Origin: Pseudomonas anatoliensis
GTDB lineage: Bacteria > Pseudomonadota > Gammaproteobacteria > Pseudomonadales > Pseudomonadaceae
DNA: 64,000 nt
NCBI RefSeq assembly: GCF_017976235.1
Contig: NZ_JACVHC010000001.1
Coordinates: 124,001 to 188,000, forward strand
Direction of reading: 5' to 3'
Both the position numbers and the translations under genes were made by a program. This document shows positions 34,546 to 44,169 of the stretch, piece by piece (positions within the stretch are counted from its first letter, which is position 1; each line of letters begins with the position of its first letter). Under the pieces are notes generated by a model. That model did no database searches. It was given only the letters and a program-made list of their open reading frames with translations, and was not told the origin of the DNA.

Positions 34546-35817
34546 TTATAAGTCTTGAAGTGGCGCGCTGGCGCTGCGGGCGCCGAGTATTGCGGTGAAG
34601 ATGACATACGTTAGCGCGGCAGCAGCGATCCCTACCAGCGGCGCGACCCATGGCGAGCTGAACGCCGCGACGGTACCGACCCCGTAGGCCCCGAGGCCCG
34701 GCCAGTTGAAGGCCGGCAGCCGTGCGTCGGCCAGACGCGGATAGCGCCCGCGCCAGCGGTAGAAGAAGTCGGCCATGATCACGCCGCCAATCGGTGGGAT
34801 CACCGTGCCGAGCAGGATCAGGTACGGCACCAGCATGTCGTACATGCCCAGCAGGGCGAGCAGGGTACCGATCACCGCGCCAGCCAACGTCACGGTCTTG
34901 CGCCGCCCGGTGCGCAGCAGGTTGCAACCGGCGACGGCGAAGTTGTAGATGGTGTTGTCCTGGGTGCTCCAGATGTTCAGCAGCAACATCGCCATCGCGG
35001 CCATGGCGAAACCTTGCAACAGCAACACTTCAACCACGTCCGGTTGCTGATAGACGATGGCGCCGTAGGCACCGATCAGCACCATCAGGCCGTTGCCGAT
35101 GAAGAACCCGATCAGGCTCGCCAGTACTGCAACTTTTGCCGAACGCGAGAAGCGCGTCCAATTGGTCGCCTGCGTCGCGCCGCTGACGAAGGTGCCGAAC
35201 ACCAGGGTGATGGCGGTCGACCAGTCCAGCGAACCACTGGGCACAACGCTCAGCAATCCCTCGAAACCGCCGACTTTCACCGTCGCCACCCACATCGACA
35301 GTATCAGCAGCAACATCATTGCCGGCACAGCGATGTACGACAGAATCTCCAGCCCGCGATAACCGACGTAGGCAGTGGCGCAGAACATCAGACCGAACAG
35401 CACCATCAACCCGAGGACCGTGGCCTCATCGAGGTTGAAATACTTGCCGATCACCACCGCCGCCGTCGCCGTGCCCCAGGCGTACCAGCCGATCTGGGTG
35501 AAACCGAGGATCAGGTCGCTGAGCTTGCTGCCGACTTCACCAAAGCAGAAGCGCCCCATCAATACCGAGTTGAGGCCGCTTTTGAAAGCGATGTAACCCA
35601 GGCCTGCCGCATACAAACCGAGCAGCAGATTGCCGACGATGATCACCGCCATCAATTCGGCGAAACCGAACGCCACACCGAGCTTGCCGCCGGCAAACAT
35701 GGTCGCGGTGAAGAAGGTAAAACCCAGCAACACCATCGCCGTGGAGGCCAGGCCTTTGCGCGCATGCAGGGGGACTTCGCTGAGGGGGTAATCGTTGCCG
35801 GAATCGTTTTGCGTCAT
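34546..35817 (-). CDS. codB: Cytosine permease (NCS1 family)
   Basis: This 423-residue inner-membrane transporter has about 12 hydrophobic segments. NCS1/CodB features include the early TAMVLLGFTFFTATMFAGGKLG helix, GRFCFGEVGSKLSDLILGFTQIGWYAWGTA and NIWSTQDNTIYNFAVAGCN. It imports cytosine with a cation. The deaminase gene follows after 14 bp, so imported cytosine is passed directly to CodA. No dedicated regulator is adjacent. Confidence 0.93.
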   Translation of the reverse strand: MTQNDSGNDYPLSEVPLHARKGLASTAMVLLGFTFFTATMFAGGKLGVAFGFAELMAVIIVGNLLLGLYAAGLGYIAFKSGLNSVLMGRFCFGEVGSKLSDLILGFTQIGWYAWGTATAAVVIGKYFNLDEATVLGLMVLFGLMFCATAYVGYRGLEILSYIAVPAMMLLLILSMWVATVKVGGFEGLLSVVPSGSLDWSTAITLVFGTFVSGATQATNWTRFSRSAKVAVLASLIGFFIGNGLMVLIGAYGAIVYQQPDVVEVLLLQGFAMAAMAMLLLNIWSTQDNTIYNFAVAGCNLLRTGRRKTVTLAGAVIGTLLALLGMYDMLVPYLILLGTVIPPIGGVIMADFFYRWRGRYPRLADARLPAFNWPGLGAYGVGTVAAFSSPWVAPLVGIAAAALTYVIFTAILGARSASAPLQDL

Positions 35818-35953
35818 GGGGCGGTCCTTGCTGAAAGAGGAAGACGCGGGGAGGGTTGCAGTGGTCGTGCCAATCGCGGTTGGCGCGGTTATGTATAGAC
35901 GAGTCAGGAATTTTCGGCTCGAAAGCAGTGCACCTGACGAAACCGAAGCCCTA

Positions 35954-36038
35954 TGTAGGAGCTGCCGAAGGCTGCGATCTTTTGATCTTGTTTTTGGGGA
36001 TCAAGGGCAAAAGATCGCAGCCTTCGGCAGCTCCTACA
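35954..36038. repeat. REP pair (inverted)
   Basis: A near-perfect inverted pair with the TGTAGGAGCTGCCGAAGGC core lies between codB and the hydrolase gene. Confidence 0.88.
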
Positions 36039-36053
36039 GGGGAATTACTGGGC

Positions 36054-36866
36054 TCAGAGAAATCGCAGCAGGGCGACGACGATGGCTTCCGGAGCGTCTT
36101 CCTGGACGAGGTGGCCGGCGTTGGGGATTGGGTGGAATTGTGATCCCGGGATCATGTTGTGTAACGCTCGACCACGTTCGATGGGAATCCACTGATCCTC
36201 TTCACCCCAGAGAATCTGCACCGGGCAACGGATGTTCGGGTACTGATTTTCGGCTTCACGGGTATAGCGCTCATCCATCTGCGCAATCTGCCGATAGAAC
36301 GCCGCTTGGCCTGGATCGCCGAGCCAGGGCTGCACGTAGGGCGCCAATTCATCATCGGGAATCTCGCGGTGAATCGCCCCGCGAATATAGGTCGGGACGA
36401 TGGCGCGCTGAATGTAATCGGGCAGTCCGCTGAAGGCTGCTTCATGCAGGCGCACATGCTGCACAAACGGCGAACCCCAGGGCGTCAGCGCCACCGGATC
36501 GATCAGCGTCAGGCTGCGGTAGTCCTTGCCATCGAGCAGATGCGTGCGCAACGCGGTGGCGCCGCCGAAGTCATGGGCGACCACGTCGGGACGTTGGATA
36601 TTCCAGTGCTCAAGCAATTGCGCGAGGAGTTGGTTTTGTATGCCGAGGGACACATCCGCATCAGGTTGCTCGGAGCGCCCGTAGCCGAGCAAATCGAAAT
36701 AGTGCACCCGGTGCGTGGCGAAAAAATGCGGCGCAATGCGGTGCCACACGTAGGAAGAGAAGGGCGTGCCATGCACAAACACCAGCGGCGGGCCGTCGCC
36801 GCGCACGGCATGACGTACCTGTCGGCCATGGAAATCAAAGACCTGATCGAGCAGCCAGTCCGTCAT
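36054..36866 (-). CDS. Alpha/beta hydrolase with Asp-type nucleophile elbow
   Basis: A 270-residue alpha/beta-fold hydrolase. The oxyanion region is FVHGTPFSSYVW. The nucleophile elbow reads VVAHDFGGAT, with Asp where serine esterases have Ser, as in epoxide hydrolases and haloalkane dehalogenases. The late acidic residue and catalytic His are suggested by WGEEDQWIP and NAGHLVQEDAP. The substrate is unknown: an epoxide or C-halogen substrate is plausible, but other reactions exist in this branch. I start at 36866 (MTDWLLDQVF), with GAGGA upstream, rather than ten codons earlier. It appears monocistronic between two REP pairs. Confidence 0.85.
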   Translation of the reverse strand: MTDWLLDQVFDFHGRQVRHAVRGDGPPLVFVHGTPFSSYVWHRIAPHFFATHRVHYFDLLGYGRSEQPDADVSLGIQNQLLAQLLEHWNIQRPDVVAHDFGGATALRTHLLDGKDYRSLTLIDPVALTPWGSPFVQHVRLHEAAFSGLPDYIQRAIVPTYIRGAIHREIPDDELAPYVQPWLGDPGQAAFYRQIAQMDERYTREAENQYPNIRCPVQILWGEEDQWIPIERGRALHNMIPGSQFHPIPNAGHLVQEDAPEAIVVALLRFL

Positions 36867-36963
36867 GGGCTTGTCCTCTTGGCGGGTTTGAGCCAAGAAG
36901 CATAGGCGTAAAAAAACAGCCGGGGCGGCTGTTCCCTATTTCCCTGAATAAACACAAATCCCC

Positions 36964-37048
36964 TGTAGGAGCTGCCGCAGGCTGCGATCTTTTGATCCTG
37001 GTTCTAACAATCAAAGTCAAAAGGTCGCAGCCTGCGGCAGCTCCTACA
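36964..37048. repeat. REP pair (inverted)
   Basis: Arms with the TGTAGGAGCTGCCGCAGGC core lie between the hydrolase gene and queD. Confidence 0.88.
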
Positions 37049-37065
37049 GGGGGATCTGTGTTGGA

Positions 37066-37422
37066 TCATTCGCCGCGATAAATGCAACCGCTGGTGCAGG
37101 TCTCGTGGATGCGGATCGCGCTGAGTTCCGGCAGCAGTGGCTTCATTTCATTCCAGATGAATTTGGCCAACACTTCGCTGGTCGGGTTTTCCAGACCGGG
37201 AATATCGTTCAGGTAGTTGTGATCCAGACGCTCGTACAGAGGCTTGAAAATCGCCTTGATCTCGGAGAAGTCGCGGATCCAGCCGGTGTGCGGATCGAGG
37301 TCACCGCTGAGGTGAAGCGCCACTTTGAACGAGTGGCCATGCAGACGCCCGCACTTGTGGCCGTCCGGGACGTGCGGCAGGCGGTGGGCGGATTCGAATG
37401 TAAATTCCTTGAAGATTTCCAC
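37066..37422 (-). CDS. queD: 6-carboxy-5,6,7,8-tetrahydropterin synthase
   Basis: A 118-residue member of the PTPS/QueD family that makes 6-carboxytetrahydropterin from dihydroneopterin triphosphate in queuosine (7-deazaguanine tRNA) synthesis. The zinc ligands His13, His28 and His30 (LHGHSF) and the catalytic Cys24 (HKCGRL) are visible, with a second catalytic His in [10 protein letters not shown]. The C-terminal [12 protein letters not shown] is characteristic. The short length and the single-domain form fit QueD. It is monocistronic. Confidence 0.93.
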   Translation of the reverse strand: MEIFKEFTFESAHRLPHVPDGHKCGRLHGHSFKVALHLSGDLDPHTGWIRDFSEIKAIFKPLYERLDHNYLNDIPGLENPTSEVLAKFIWNEMKPLLPELSAIRIHETCTSGCIYRGE

Positions 37423-37507
37423 AGTGTTTTCAGCTCTGTTCAGATGGCGTTCGCCGCAGCGATTCGGGCAGGCCGGGAGTTTATCAGCTTGTGTTTGGCC
37501 GTGCTGA

Positions 37508-38587
37508 CTAAAGGGTCAGCAAGCGCTCGGCGAGGCGACCATTGGCAGCCAGTTCGAGAAACTCGTCGCCCAATCGGCGGCTCTCTTCCATCGCCGCGTG
37601 CCAGTATTTCTGCCGGCTCGGCGCATCGCCCATGAAGCGTTTGAAGTCGTTGCGGTCGGGCAGTTTGCCGTAGGGCAGGCGCGCCAGGTATTCCTTCGAA
37701 GGCGCGAGCAACAGCACGTCCTGCAAGCGCTCCACCGAAGCACGACGCCACGGCAACGTCTTGTCGAACCAGCCCGGAATCACCCGGTCGGTGAAGTGCG
37801 GATAGAGCACGATACCGTCGCCGCTGTAGGGCAAGTCGAGGTGATAGTCGAGCAGGCCTCCGTCGCGAAACGTTCCGGCACCGGCACCCGGCAAATCACG
37901 CACGCCTTCCATGACCATCGGGATCGAACCCGACGCCAGTAGCGCCTGACGCAGATTGCCGGCATTGAGCGCGACGAAGCGTGACGGAAAGTCGTTCAAC
38001 GCATTGACCGGCGGCGCCAGGCGCGGATCGTGGATGATCAACCGTTCGAAGTGCCGCGACAGCCGTGCGCGGCCTCGCAGGTTATCGGCAATTACCGAGC
38101 CCAGTGCCAGCCCCAGTCGACCACGATGATCATCGGCCAGACGCCCCTGACTCTTCACCACCATTATGTTCAAGCGGTAATCGGCGTTACTGAGGATGCT
38201 CGCATCGCGGCCGTCAAGCAGGTCATTGAGCATGCGCTGTGAACTCTGGCTGATCTCGGCCATGGTCACGCCTTTGTTGAAATTCTGCTCGGCGTAGAGC
38301 TGGCCGAGGCGACGGATGCCTTCGGCGGCGTCCGGCAGACAGGCGCTGGCGAAGCGCCAGGAACCGACCGAAGCCCCGATCAGCGAACGCTCGCGCGGCG
38401 CGCTCGGCAGCCACTCACCGAACAACGCCAGATCCAGCCCCTGAATCCCCAGCGCCTTCGGCCCACCGGCCGCGCCGGGCAGGGTGCCGACGTCGGCAGC
38501 GTTCAGGCCTTGCGCACGAATCCGCGCCATGGCCCGAGGGCCAGCCTTGAGGGTGAGGGCAGGGAACTTGATGTGGATGGCAGTCAT
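37508..38587 (-). CDS. Patatin-like phospholipase family protein
   Basis: A 359-residue protein with the Ser-Asp dyad of patatin-like lipases: nucleophile elbow GASVGS (Ser73), a Gly-rich oxyanion loop (PGAAGGPK, about 37-44) and a late DGG (in [11 protein letters not shown]). It probably hydrolyses a lipid acyl ester. No signal peptide is visible, so it would be cytoplasmic or delivered by another route. I chose the start at 38587 ([11 protein letters not shown]), with GAGA upstream, over the 13-codon-longer frame. Confidence 0.83.
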   Translation of the reverse strand: MTAIHIKFPALTLKAGPRAMARIRAQGLNAADVGTLPGAAGGPKALGIQGLDLALFGEWLPSAPRERSLIGASVGSWRFASACLPDAAEGIRRLGQLYAEQNFNKGVTMAEISQSSQRMLNDLLDGRDASILSNADYRLNIMVVKSQGRLADDHRGRLGLALGSVIADNLRGRARLSRHFERLIIHDPRLAPPVNALNDFPSRFVALNAGNLRQALLASGSIPMVMEGVRDLPGAGAGTFRDGGLLDYHLDLPYSGDGIVLYPHFTDRVIPGWFDKTLPWRRASVERLQDVLLLAPSKEYLARLPYGKLPDRNDFKRFMGDAPSRQKYWHAAMEESRRLGDEFLELAANGRLAERLLTL

Positions 38588-38639
38588 ACCGGTCTCGATC
38601 GTTAGCAAGCGAAGAATTATAAACACATGTTGCGATCCC

Positions 38640-38719
38640 TGTAGGAGCTGCCGAAGGCTGCGATCTTTTGACTTTAAAAAAGCAGGATCAAAAAATCGCA
38701 GCCTGCGGCAGCTCCTACA
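38640..38719. repeat. REP pair (inverted)
   Basis: The TGTAGGAGCTGCCGAAGGC and GCCTGCGGCAGCTCCTACA arms lie between the divergent patatin-like and PepSY genes. Confidence 0.88.
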
Positions 38720-38823
38720 GGGGAAACGAGTTTGGTGGGCACAATGATGGCCATTCAGTTTCAGTTAAGTTCATCCCGTTAAGGTGCCGGCAGTAGGCAA
38801 CACATAAAAATACGGAGATACCC

Positions 38824-39132
38824 ATGAAAACCCTGACTGCCCTGTCCCTCGTCTCGATCCTCGGCCTGACCGCCAGCCTCGCCCATGCCCGCGATTTGGG
38901 CCCTGATGAAGCCCTGCGGTTGCGCGACGCTGGTACTATCGTCTCCTTCGAGAAGCTCAATGCCACGGCACTGGCCAAACACCCGGGTTCGACCATCACC
39001 GAAACCGAGCTGGAAGAGGAGTACGGCAAGTACATCTACCAGGTCGAACTGCGTGATCCACAGGGGCTGAACTGGGATCTGGAATTAGACGCGGTCAGTG
39101 GGCAGGTTCTCAAGGATCATCAGGATACGTAA
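38824..39132 (+). CDS. Secreted PepSY-domain protein (first of pair)
   Basis: A 102-residue protein with a signal peptide (MKTLTALSLVSILGLTASLAHA) and one PepSY domain (GSTITETELEEEYGKYIYQVELRDPQG.NWDLELDAVSGQVLKD). PepSY domains are small extracytoplasmic modules that often bind or inhibit. Its stop overlaps the next ATG (TAATG), and a second PepSY gene, a response regulator and a histidine kinase follow without gaps. The proteins probably act in the periplasm in sensing or feedback for this two-component system. Confidence 0.88.
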   Translation: MKTLTALSLVSILGLTASLAHARDLGPDEALRLRDAGTIVSFEKLNATALAKHPGSTITETELEEEYGKYIYQVELRDPQGLNWDLELDAVSGQVLKDHQDT

Positions 39133-39443
39133 TGAAGGTTAATGTTCGCGCCACCAGCCTTGCTGCGTTGGCGCTTGTGATTTCCTGTTCGTCGGCGATG
39201 GCTCGCGACCTCGATCAGGACGAGGCACTGAAGCTGCGTCAGCGCGGGGTGATCCTGCCGCTGGAGCAAGTGTTGCAGCAGGCCATGGATCGCTATCCCG
39301 GGGCAAAATTGCTGGAAGTCGAGCTGGAAGAGAAACACGACGTCTACATTTATGAAGTCGAGTTGCTGACGGCCGAGGGTGTCGCGCGCGAGCTGCACCT
39401 GAAGGCCGATACCGGTGAACTCGTGAAAGACAAGGAAGATTGA
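39132..39443 (+). CDS. Secreted PepSY-domain protein (second of pair)
   Basis: A 103-residue paralogue of the preceding gene, with its own signal peptide (MKVNVRATSLAALALVISCSSAMA) and a PepSY domain (GAKLLEVELEEKHDVYIYEVELLTAEG.ARELHLKADTGELVKD). It starts on the last base of the upstream stop codon. The response regulator begins 3 bp after its stop, so all four genes are one transcript. Confidence 0.88.
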   Translation: MKVNVRATSLAALALVISCSSAMARDLDQDEALKLRQRGVILPLEQVLQQAMDRYPGAKLLEVELEEKHDVYIYEVELLTAEGVARELHLKADTGELVKDKED

Positions 39444-39446
39444 TCG

Positions 39447-40115
39447 ATGCGCTTGCTTCTGGTGGAAGACCACGTACCGCTGGCCGACGAGTTGATCGCC
39501 AGTCTGCAACGTCAAGGTTACGCGGTGGATTGGCTGGCGGACGGCCGCGATGCCTTGTATCAGGGCAGCAGCGAGCCCTATGACCTGATCATCCTCGACC
39601 TCGGCTTGCCCGGCGTGCCGGGGCTTGAGGTGCTGGCGCAGTGGCGCGCGGGCGGGTTGGCGATCCCGGTGTTGATCCTCACCGCGCGCGACTCCTGGGC
39701 TGAACGCATCGAAGGCCTCAAGGCCGGTGCCGACGATTACCTGACCAAACCGTTCCACCCGGAAGAGCTGCACCTGCGGGTGCAGTCGCTGTTGCGCCGC
39801 TCAAAGGGCCAGGCCAATCAAACCACGCTCAAGGCTGCCGGCTTGCATCTGGACGAGGGCCGTCAGTGCGTGACGCGCGACGGTGCCGATATCCAGCTGA
39901 CCGCCGCAGAATTCCGTCTGCTGCGCTATTTCATGCTGCACCCGGAGCAGATCCTTTCCAAAAGCCACCTCGCCGAACACCTCTATGACGGCGAGACCGA
40001 GCGTGACTCCAACGTCCTCGAAGTCCACGTCAATCACCTGCGCCGCAAACTGGGCAAAAGCGTCATCGAAACCCGTCGCGGTCAGGGTTACCTGTTCGGC
40101 GGGCAAGCTTCATGA
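39447..40115 (+). CDS. OmpR-family response regulator
   Basis: A 222-residue regulator. The receiver domain shows [10 protein letters not shown], the phospho-acceptor Asp51 in [11 protein letters not shown], and the late Lys in [13 protein letters not shown]. The C-terminal winged helix reads [22 protein letters not shown] with [14 protein letters not shown] and [10 protein letters not shown], typical of PhoP/QseB-like factors. It is encoded 3 bp after the second PepSY gene and overlaps the kinase gene by 4 bp (ATGA). It probably controls its own operon. Confidence 0.94.
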   Translation: MRLLLVEDHVPLADELIASLQRQGYAVDWLADGRDALYQGSSEPYDLIILDLGLPGVPGLEVLAQWRAGGLAIPVLILTARDSWAERIEGLKAGADDYLTKPFHPEELHLRVQSLLRRSKGQANQTTLKAAGLHLDEGRQCVTRDGADIQLTAAEFRLLRYFMLHPEQILSKSHLAEHLYDGETERDSNVLEVHVNHLRRKLGKSVIETRRGQGYLFGGQAS

Positions 40116-41425
40116 GGTCGATCCAGCGCCGCTTGAGCCTGGGTTTGATCAGCGTGATGGTGGTGGTGGGTCTGGTGTTGGCGCAAACCAGCCTGTGGTT
40201 GTTCGAAATGGGCTTGCAACGCTACCTCGAAGCCGGGTTGCGCAACGACAGCGAGAGCCTGCTGGTGGCGCTGGTGCGCGGCCCGCAGGGCTTGCAGCTG
40301 GATGAACGCCACCTGTCACCGGCCTATCAGCGGCCGTTTTCCGGGCATTACTTCCGCATCGATTTTGCCGACAGCCACTGGCGCTCGCGCTCGCTGTGGG
40401 ATCAGGACCTGCCGCTGCTCGAGCATCCGGGGCTGCACAGTAATCTGCAATTGGGCCCGGACGGCCAGAAATTGCTGGTGCTGCGTTCGGACTATCGCCG
40501 ATTGGGCCAGTCGATCTCCATCAGCGTCGCGCAGGATTACACGCCGGTGAACGACAGCTTCCAGCGCATGCGCCAGATCGGCCTCGGTCTCGGTCTGGCC
40601 GGTTTGTTGCTGATTCTGTTGTTGCAACGCCTCACCGTACGTCGCGCGCTGCGGCCGTTGGAAAAGGCGCGTGAGCAAATCGCTCAGTTGCAGCAGGGCC
40701 AGCGCTCGCAACTGGACGATCAGGTGCCGGTGGAGCTGGAACCACTGGTGGCGCAGATCAACCATTTGCTCGCGCACACCGAAGACAGCCTCAAGCGTTC
40801 GCGCAATGCGCTGGGCAATCTCGGCCATGCGCTGAAAACGCCGCTGGCGGTGCTGCTGAGCCTGGCGTCGAGTGAAAAACTCGATGGTCATCCCGAGCTG
40901 CGCAGGATCCTCAAGGAACAACTGGAACAGGTGCAGCAACGGCTCAATCGTGAACTCAATCGCGCGCGGCTGTCCGGTGATGCGTTGCCGGGTGCGCTGT
41001 TTGATTGCGATGCCGAACTGCCGGGATTGCTGGCGACGCTGAACATGATCCACGGCGAGCATCTGGCGTTGAGCTACTTGGCGCCGCCGGGGCTGCAATT
41101 GCCGTGGGATCGTGAGGACTTGCTGGAGCTGCTGGGCAACCTGCTGGATAACGCCTGCAAATGGGCGGATGCCGAAGTGCGTTTGAGCGTGGTCGAGAGC
41201 GCTGACGGGTTCGCCTTGAGCATTGAGGATGATGGCCCGGGGATTCCTGCCGAACAACGCGCTCAGGTGTTCAGTCGCGGGACACGGCTTGATGAGCAGA
41301 CTGACGGCCATGGCCTGGGACTGGGGATTGTGCGCGATATCGTCGATACGTGGGGCGGGACGTTGGTGTTGGGCGAGAGCGAGTGGGGAGGGTTGAAGGT
41401 AGAGATTCAGCTGCCTCGGCGATAA
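40112..41425 (+). CDS. Sensor histidine kinase (PhoQ/QseC-like)
   Basis: A 437-residue inner-membrane kinase. One membrane helix (about 10-30), a periplasmic sensor of about 125 residues ([23 protein letters not shown]) and a second helix (about 156-172) precede a HAMP-like linker. The dimerisation box [13 protein letters not shown] carries the phospho-acceptor His239. The catalytic domain has the N box [14 protein letters not shown] and the G boxes DDGPGIP and GHGLGLGIV. It pairs with the overlapping response regulator; the two secreted PepSY proteins upstream may modulate its sensor. The ligand is unknown. Confidence 0.93.
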   Translation: MRSIQRRLSLGLISVMVVVGLVLAQTSLWLFEMGLQRYLEAGLRNDSESLLVALVRGPQGLQLDERHLSPAYQRPFSGHYFRIDFADSHWRSRSLWDQDLPLLEHPGLHSNLQLGPDGQKLLVLRSDYRRLGQSISISVAQDYTPVNDSFQRMRQIGLGLGLAGLLLILLLQRLTVRRALRPLEKAREQIAQLQQGQRSQLDDQVPVELEPLVAQINHLLAHTEDSLKRSRNALGNLGHALKTPLAVLLSLASSEKLDGHPELRRILKEQLEQVQQRLNRELNRARLSGDALPGALFDCDAELPGLLATLNMIHGEHLALSYLAPPGLQLPWDREDLLELLGNLLDNACKWADAEVRLSVVESADGFALSIEDDGPGIPAEQRAQVFSRGTRLDEQTDGHGLGLGIVRDIVDTWGGTLVLGESEWGGLKVEIQLPRR

Positions 41426-41446
41426 CCTGAACCCTTGCACAAACCC

Positions 41447-41532
41447 TGTAGGAGCTGCCGAAGGCTGCGATCTTTTGATCTTGCTTTTAAGAGATCAAGA
41501 TCAAAAGATCGCAGCCTTCGGCAGCTCCTACA
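41447..41532. repeat. REP pair (inverted)
   Basis: A near-perfect inverted pair with the TGTAGGAGCTGCCGAAGGC core lies between the convergent kinase and chemoreceptor genes. Confidence 0.9.
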
Positions 41533-41597
41533 GGGGGAGTGCGTTTCTGGGTGAACCGCTGTAGCTCGAACAAGCAAGCCGCATCAGGTTCTTCGAA

Positions 41598-43745
41598 TCA
41601 CACTCGAAACTGATCCATCAAACTCTGCTGCTGATTCGCCAGGCTGTTCAGCGACTGGCTCACCCGCGCCGACTCGTTCGCCTGACCCGACAGCGATTCA
41701 GTCACATCGCGAATCGTCGCCACGTTGTTGTTGATCTCTTCTGCCACCGCGCTCTGCTCTTCAGCGGCACTGGCAATCTGCAGGTTCATGTCGCTGATCA
41801 CTGTCACCGCATCACCAATCTGCCGCAGCGCCGTCACCGCTTGGCCAACTTGCTCAACACTGCCCTGCGCCTGACGATGGCTGTTACTCATCGAGCCGAC
41901 CACATCCTGTGTGCCGCTCTGCAATTGTTCGATGACCTGACGGGTTTCTTCCACCGACTCCTGCGTGCGGCGGGCGAGGTTGCGGACTTCGTCGGCGACA
42001 ACGGCAAAACCGCGTCCGGCTTCACCGGCACGAGCCGCTTCGATCGCGGCGTTGAGGGCTAGCAGGTTGGTTTGCTCGGCGATGGCGCGGATGGTTTCCA
42101 GCACCGCGCCGATTTTCTCACTGTTGGCGGCCAGGCCTTCGACTTGCACCATTGCCGCGCTCATGTCGGCGGCGAGGGTGTCGATGCTGGCGGTGGTGCG
42201 GTCGATCACGGTCAGGCCCTGACGCGTGGCACGATCAGCATCCTTGGCGGCTTCGGCCGCTTGCGCTGCGCTGCGGGCGACGTCCTGCGCGGTGGCGCTC
42301 ATTTCGTGGGACGCAGTCGCGACCTGATCGACCTGACGGTATTGCTGTTCCATGCCGGCGCTGGTCTGCGTAGCGATGGCCGAGGACTGGTCGGCGGTGT
42401 TGCGCGCGTCCTGCACCGAGCGTTTCACTTCGGCGATGATCGGCTGCAACTTGTCGAGGAACTTGTTGAACCAACCGGCCAGTTGACCGAGTTCATCCTG
42501 CTTGTCGTACGCCAGGCGCCGGGTCAGATCGCCTTCGCCGCTGGCGATGTCTTCGAGCATGTGCGCCACGCCAAGGATCGGTCGGGTCACGCTGCGCGCC
42601 ATCAGCCACACCAGCAGCAGGCCAATCAACGCCGCCAGAACGCCGAGGCCCAACTCGATCAGCGTGCCGGTGTTGTTGCTCGCATCCAGCTGCTGCTTGA
42701 GCGCTTCGGCGCGTTCCACCAGCACTTTTTCAGGAACATCCAGCAACACCGCCCACGACGGTCCGCCGGGAATCGGCTGGAACGGCGACAGCACTTTCAA
42801 CTGGCCGTTGCTGTGCAGGCTGCTGACGTTGGTAGTGGAAGCCAGTTGGCGCAGCAGTTCGGCGCCGCTGGTTTTATCCACGGCGTCCAGACGCTGGCTG
42901 AGTTTGCTGGCATCCGGGCTGTAGCCGGCAAGCAGGCCGACAGGGCTGATGATGCTCACGGCGGTCTGGCCGTCATAGAGCTTTTTGCTGGCGCTCTGGC
43001 TGATCGCTTGCAGGCTGTTGAGGTTGATGTCGACCGACAGCGAAGCGATGACTTTACCGTTGACCATCAGCGGGAAAACGATGCTGGTCATCAGCACGTT
43101 GTGGCCATCGATCACATAGAAGTACGGTTCGATCACGCAGGGTTTGAGCGTGGTGCGCGGGCAGGTGAACCAGGCGTTGGCAGCCTGACCACTGGGGCCG
43201 GTGCTGGTATCGGCCATGTCACTTTCCGGCAGGGCCATCGAGGTGATTTTGCCCGGGGTCGGCTGCGACCAGTACAGGGCGAAGCGGCCCTTGTCGTTAC
43301 TGCCCAGCTCGGCCTGGCCGGCAAACAGTTCATCCTTGCCGTCCAGCGCGTTGGCTTCGAACACCAGCGACAGGCCGAGCAAGTCCGGATTGGCTTGCAG
43401 CGCGGACTTGACCTGACGGGTCATGTCTTCGCGTAGGTCGAAGGCATCGAGGAAGCGCTTTTCGGCCTGCTCTCGCAGGAACAAAACCTGACGCGAGAAA
43501 CCATGGCCGTATTGATAAGCGTCCATGAACTGCTGACGAATGCCGGCGGCTTGCACCTCGCCCTGGGATTCGATGCGCGCCTGGGCCGATTCGGTGAGCA
43601 TCTCCATGCTGGAGGCTTTCACCATTGCGGAGCTGTGCTCCATGCGATACAGCGAAAGACCCACCAACAGGGTCACGATACCGGCCAGGCAAAGCCCGGC
43701 GAGCAGGGTGATTTTCCATTGGATGGAAAGTTGTCTGAGCGACAT
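41598..43745 (-). CDS. Methyl-accepting chemotaxis protein with large dCache-like sensor
   Basis: A 715-residue chemoreceptor. A membrane helix (about 12-31) precedes a long periplasmic sensor of about 340 residues (two-module Cache, with [20 protein letters not shown] and a late [15 protein letters not shown]). A second helix (about 371-391), a HAMP domain ([27 protein letters not shown]-like) and a signalling domain follow. The hairpin tip contains [28 protein letters not shown]. Size and architecture recall the PctD-type dCache receptors of P. aeruginosa, but ligand specificity cannot be read from sequence. AAGGA lies shortly before the ATG. It is monocistronic. Confidence 0.92.
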   Translation of the reverse strand: MSLRQLSIQWKITLLAGLCLAGIVTLLVGLSLYRMEHSSAMVKASSMEMLTESAQARIESQGEVQAAGIRQQFMDAYQYGHGFSRQVLFLREQAEKRFLDAFDLREDMTRQVKSALQANPDLLGLSLVFEANALDGKDELFAGQAELGSNDKGRFALYWSQPTPGKITSMALPESDMADTSTGPSGQAANAWFTCPRTTLKPCVIEPYFYVIDGHNVLMTSIVFPLMVNGKVIASLSVDINLNSLQAISQSASKKLYDGQTAVSIISPVGLLAGYSPDASKLSQRLDAVDKTSGAELLRQLASTTNVSSLHSNGQLKVLSPFQPIPGGPSWAVLLDVPEKVLVERAEALKQQLDASNNTGTLIELGLGVLAALIGLLLVWLMARSVTRPILGVAHMLEDIASGEGDLTRRLAYDKQDELGQLAGWFNKFLDKLQPIIAEVKRSVQDARNTADQSSAIATQTSAGMEQQYRQVDQVATASHEMSATAQDVARSAAQAAEAAKDADRATRQGLTVIDRTTASIDTLAADMSAAMVQVEGLAANSEKIGAVLETIRAIAEQTNLLALNAAIEAARAGEAGRGFAVVADEVRNLARRTQESVEETRQVIEQLQSGTQDVVGSMSNSHRQAQGSVEQVGQAVTALRQIGDAVTVISDMNLQIASAAEEQSAVAEEINNNVATIRDVTESLSGQANESARVSQSLNSLANQQQSLMDQFRV

Positions 43746-44169
43746 GGAGACGTCCTTATTTCGATAAGTATCTGAGACTTTGCACTGTAGCGGCCGTAAA
43801 ACGGCTTTCTTTATCCCGCAAACACAATATGGCGGATTGCCGCAGGTTATGGCTGCGACCCGTTGATGAGGCTGATTCTGTGGCGAGGGGATTTATCCCC
43901 TGTAGGAGCTGCCGAAGGCTGCGATCTTTCGATCTATCTTTCGATGCGAAAAAACAAAGTCAAAAGATCGCAGCCTTCGGCAGCTCCTACACGGTTCTTC
44001 ATCGGGTGCTGCGTCGTGATTCGGTCGCTTGCTTTGACACCACCGCCACTCTGCGGCACAGTGCGCGCCCTTCTAATAAGACCCTCTTTGCAATCCGCCG
44101 GTTGACCTTTGGCGGACTCATCCTGTCTGGCGGTCGGTTTTCCACCGCAGTGTTTTTTGAGGTAATGAA
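43746..44169. other. Intergenic region with a REP element
   Basis: The region holds the upstream sequence of the chemoreceptor gene, a REP pair, and the leader of the antiporter gene. The leader includes a small hairpin (GCGGTCGGTTTTCCACCGC, about 44131-44149) just before the ribosome site. No gene is seen. Confidence 0.6.
43880..43992. repeat. REP pair plus partial REP
   Basis: A half-REP, TGTGGCGAGGGGATTTATCC, is fused to a complete inverted pair with the TGTAGGAGCTGCCGAAGGC core. Two REP families thus sit side by side. Confidence 0.85.

Noticed and set aside
33284-34927. A longer cytosine deaminase (547 aa)
   Set aside because: The extra N-terminal part is Arg/Ala-rich shadow of codB. 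CodA homology and the ribosome site both start at 34531.
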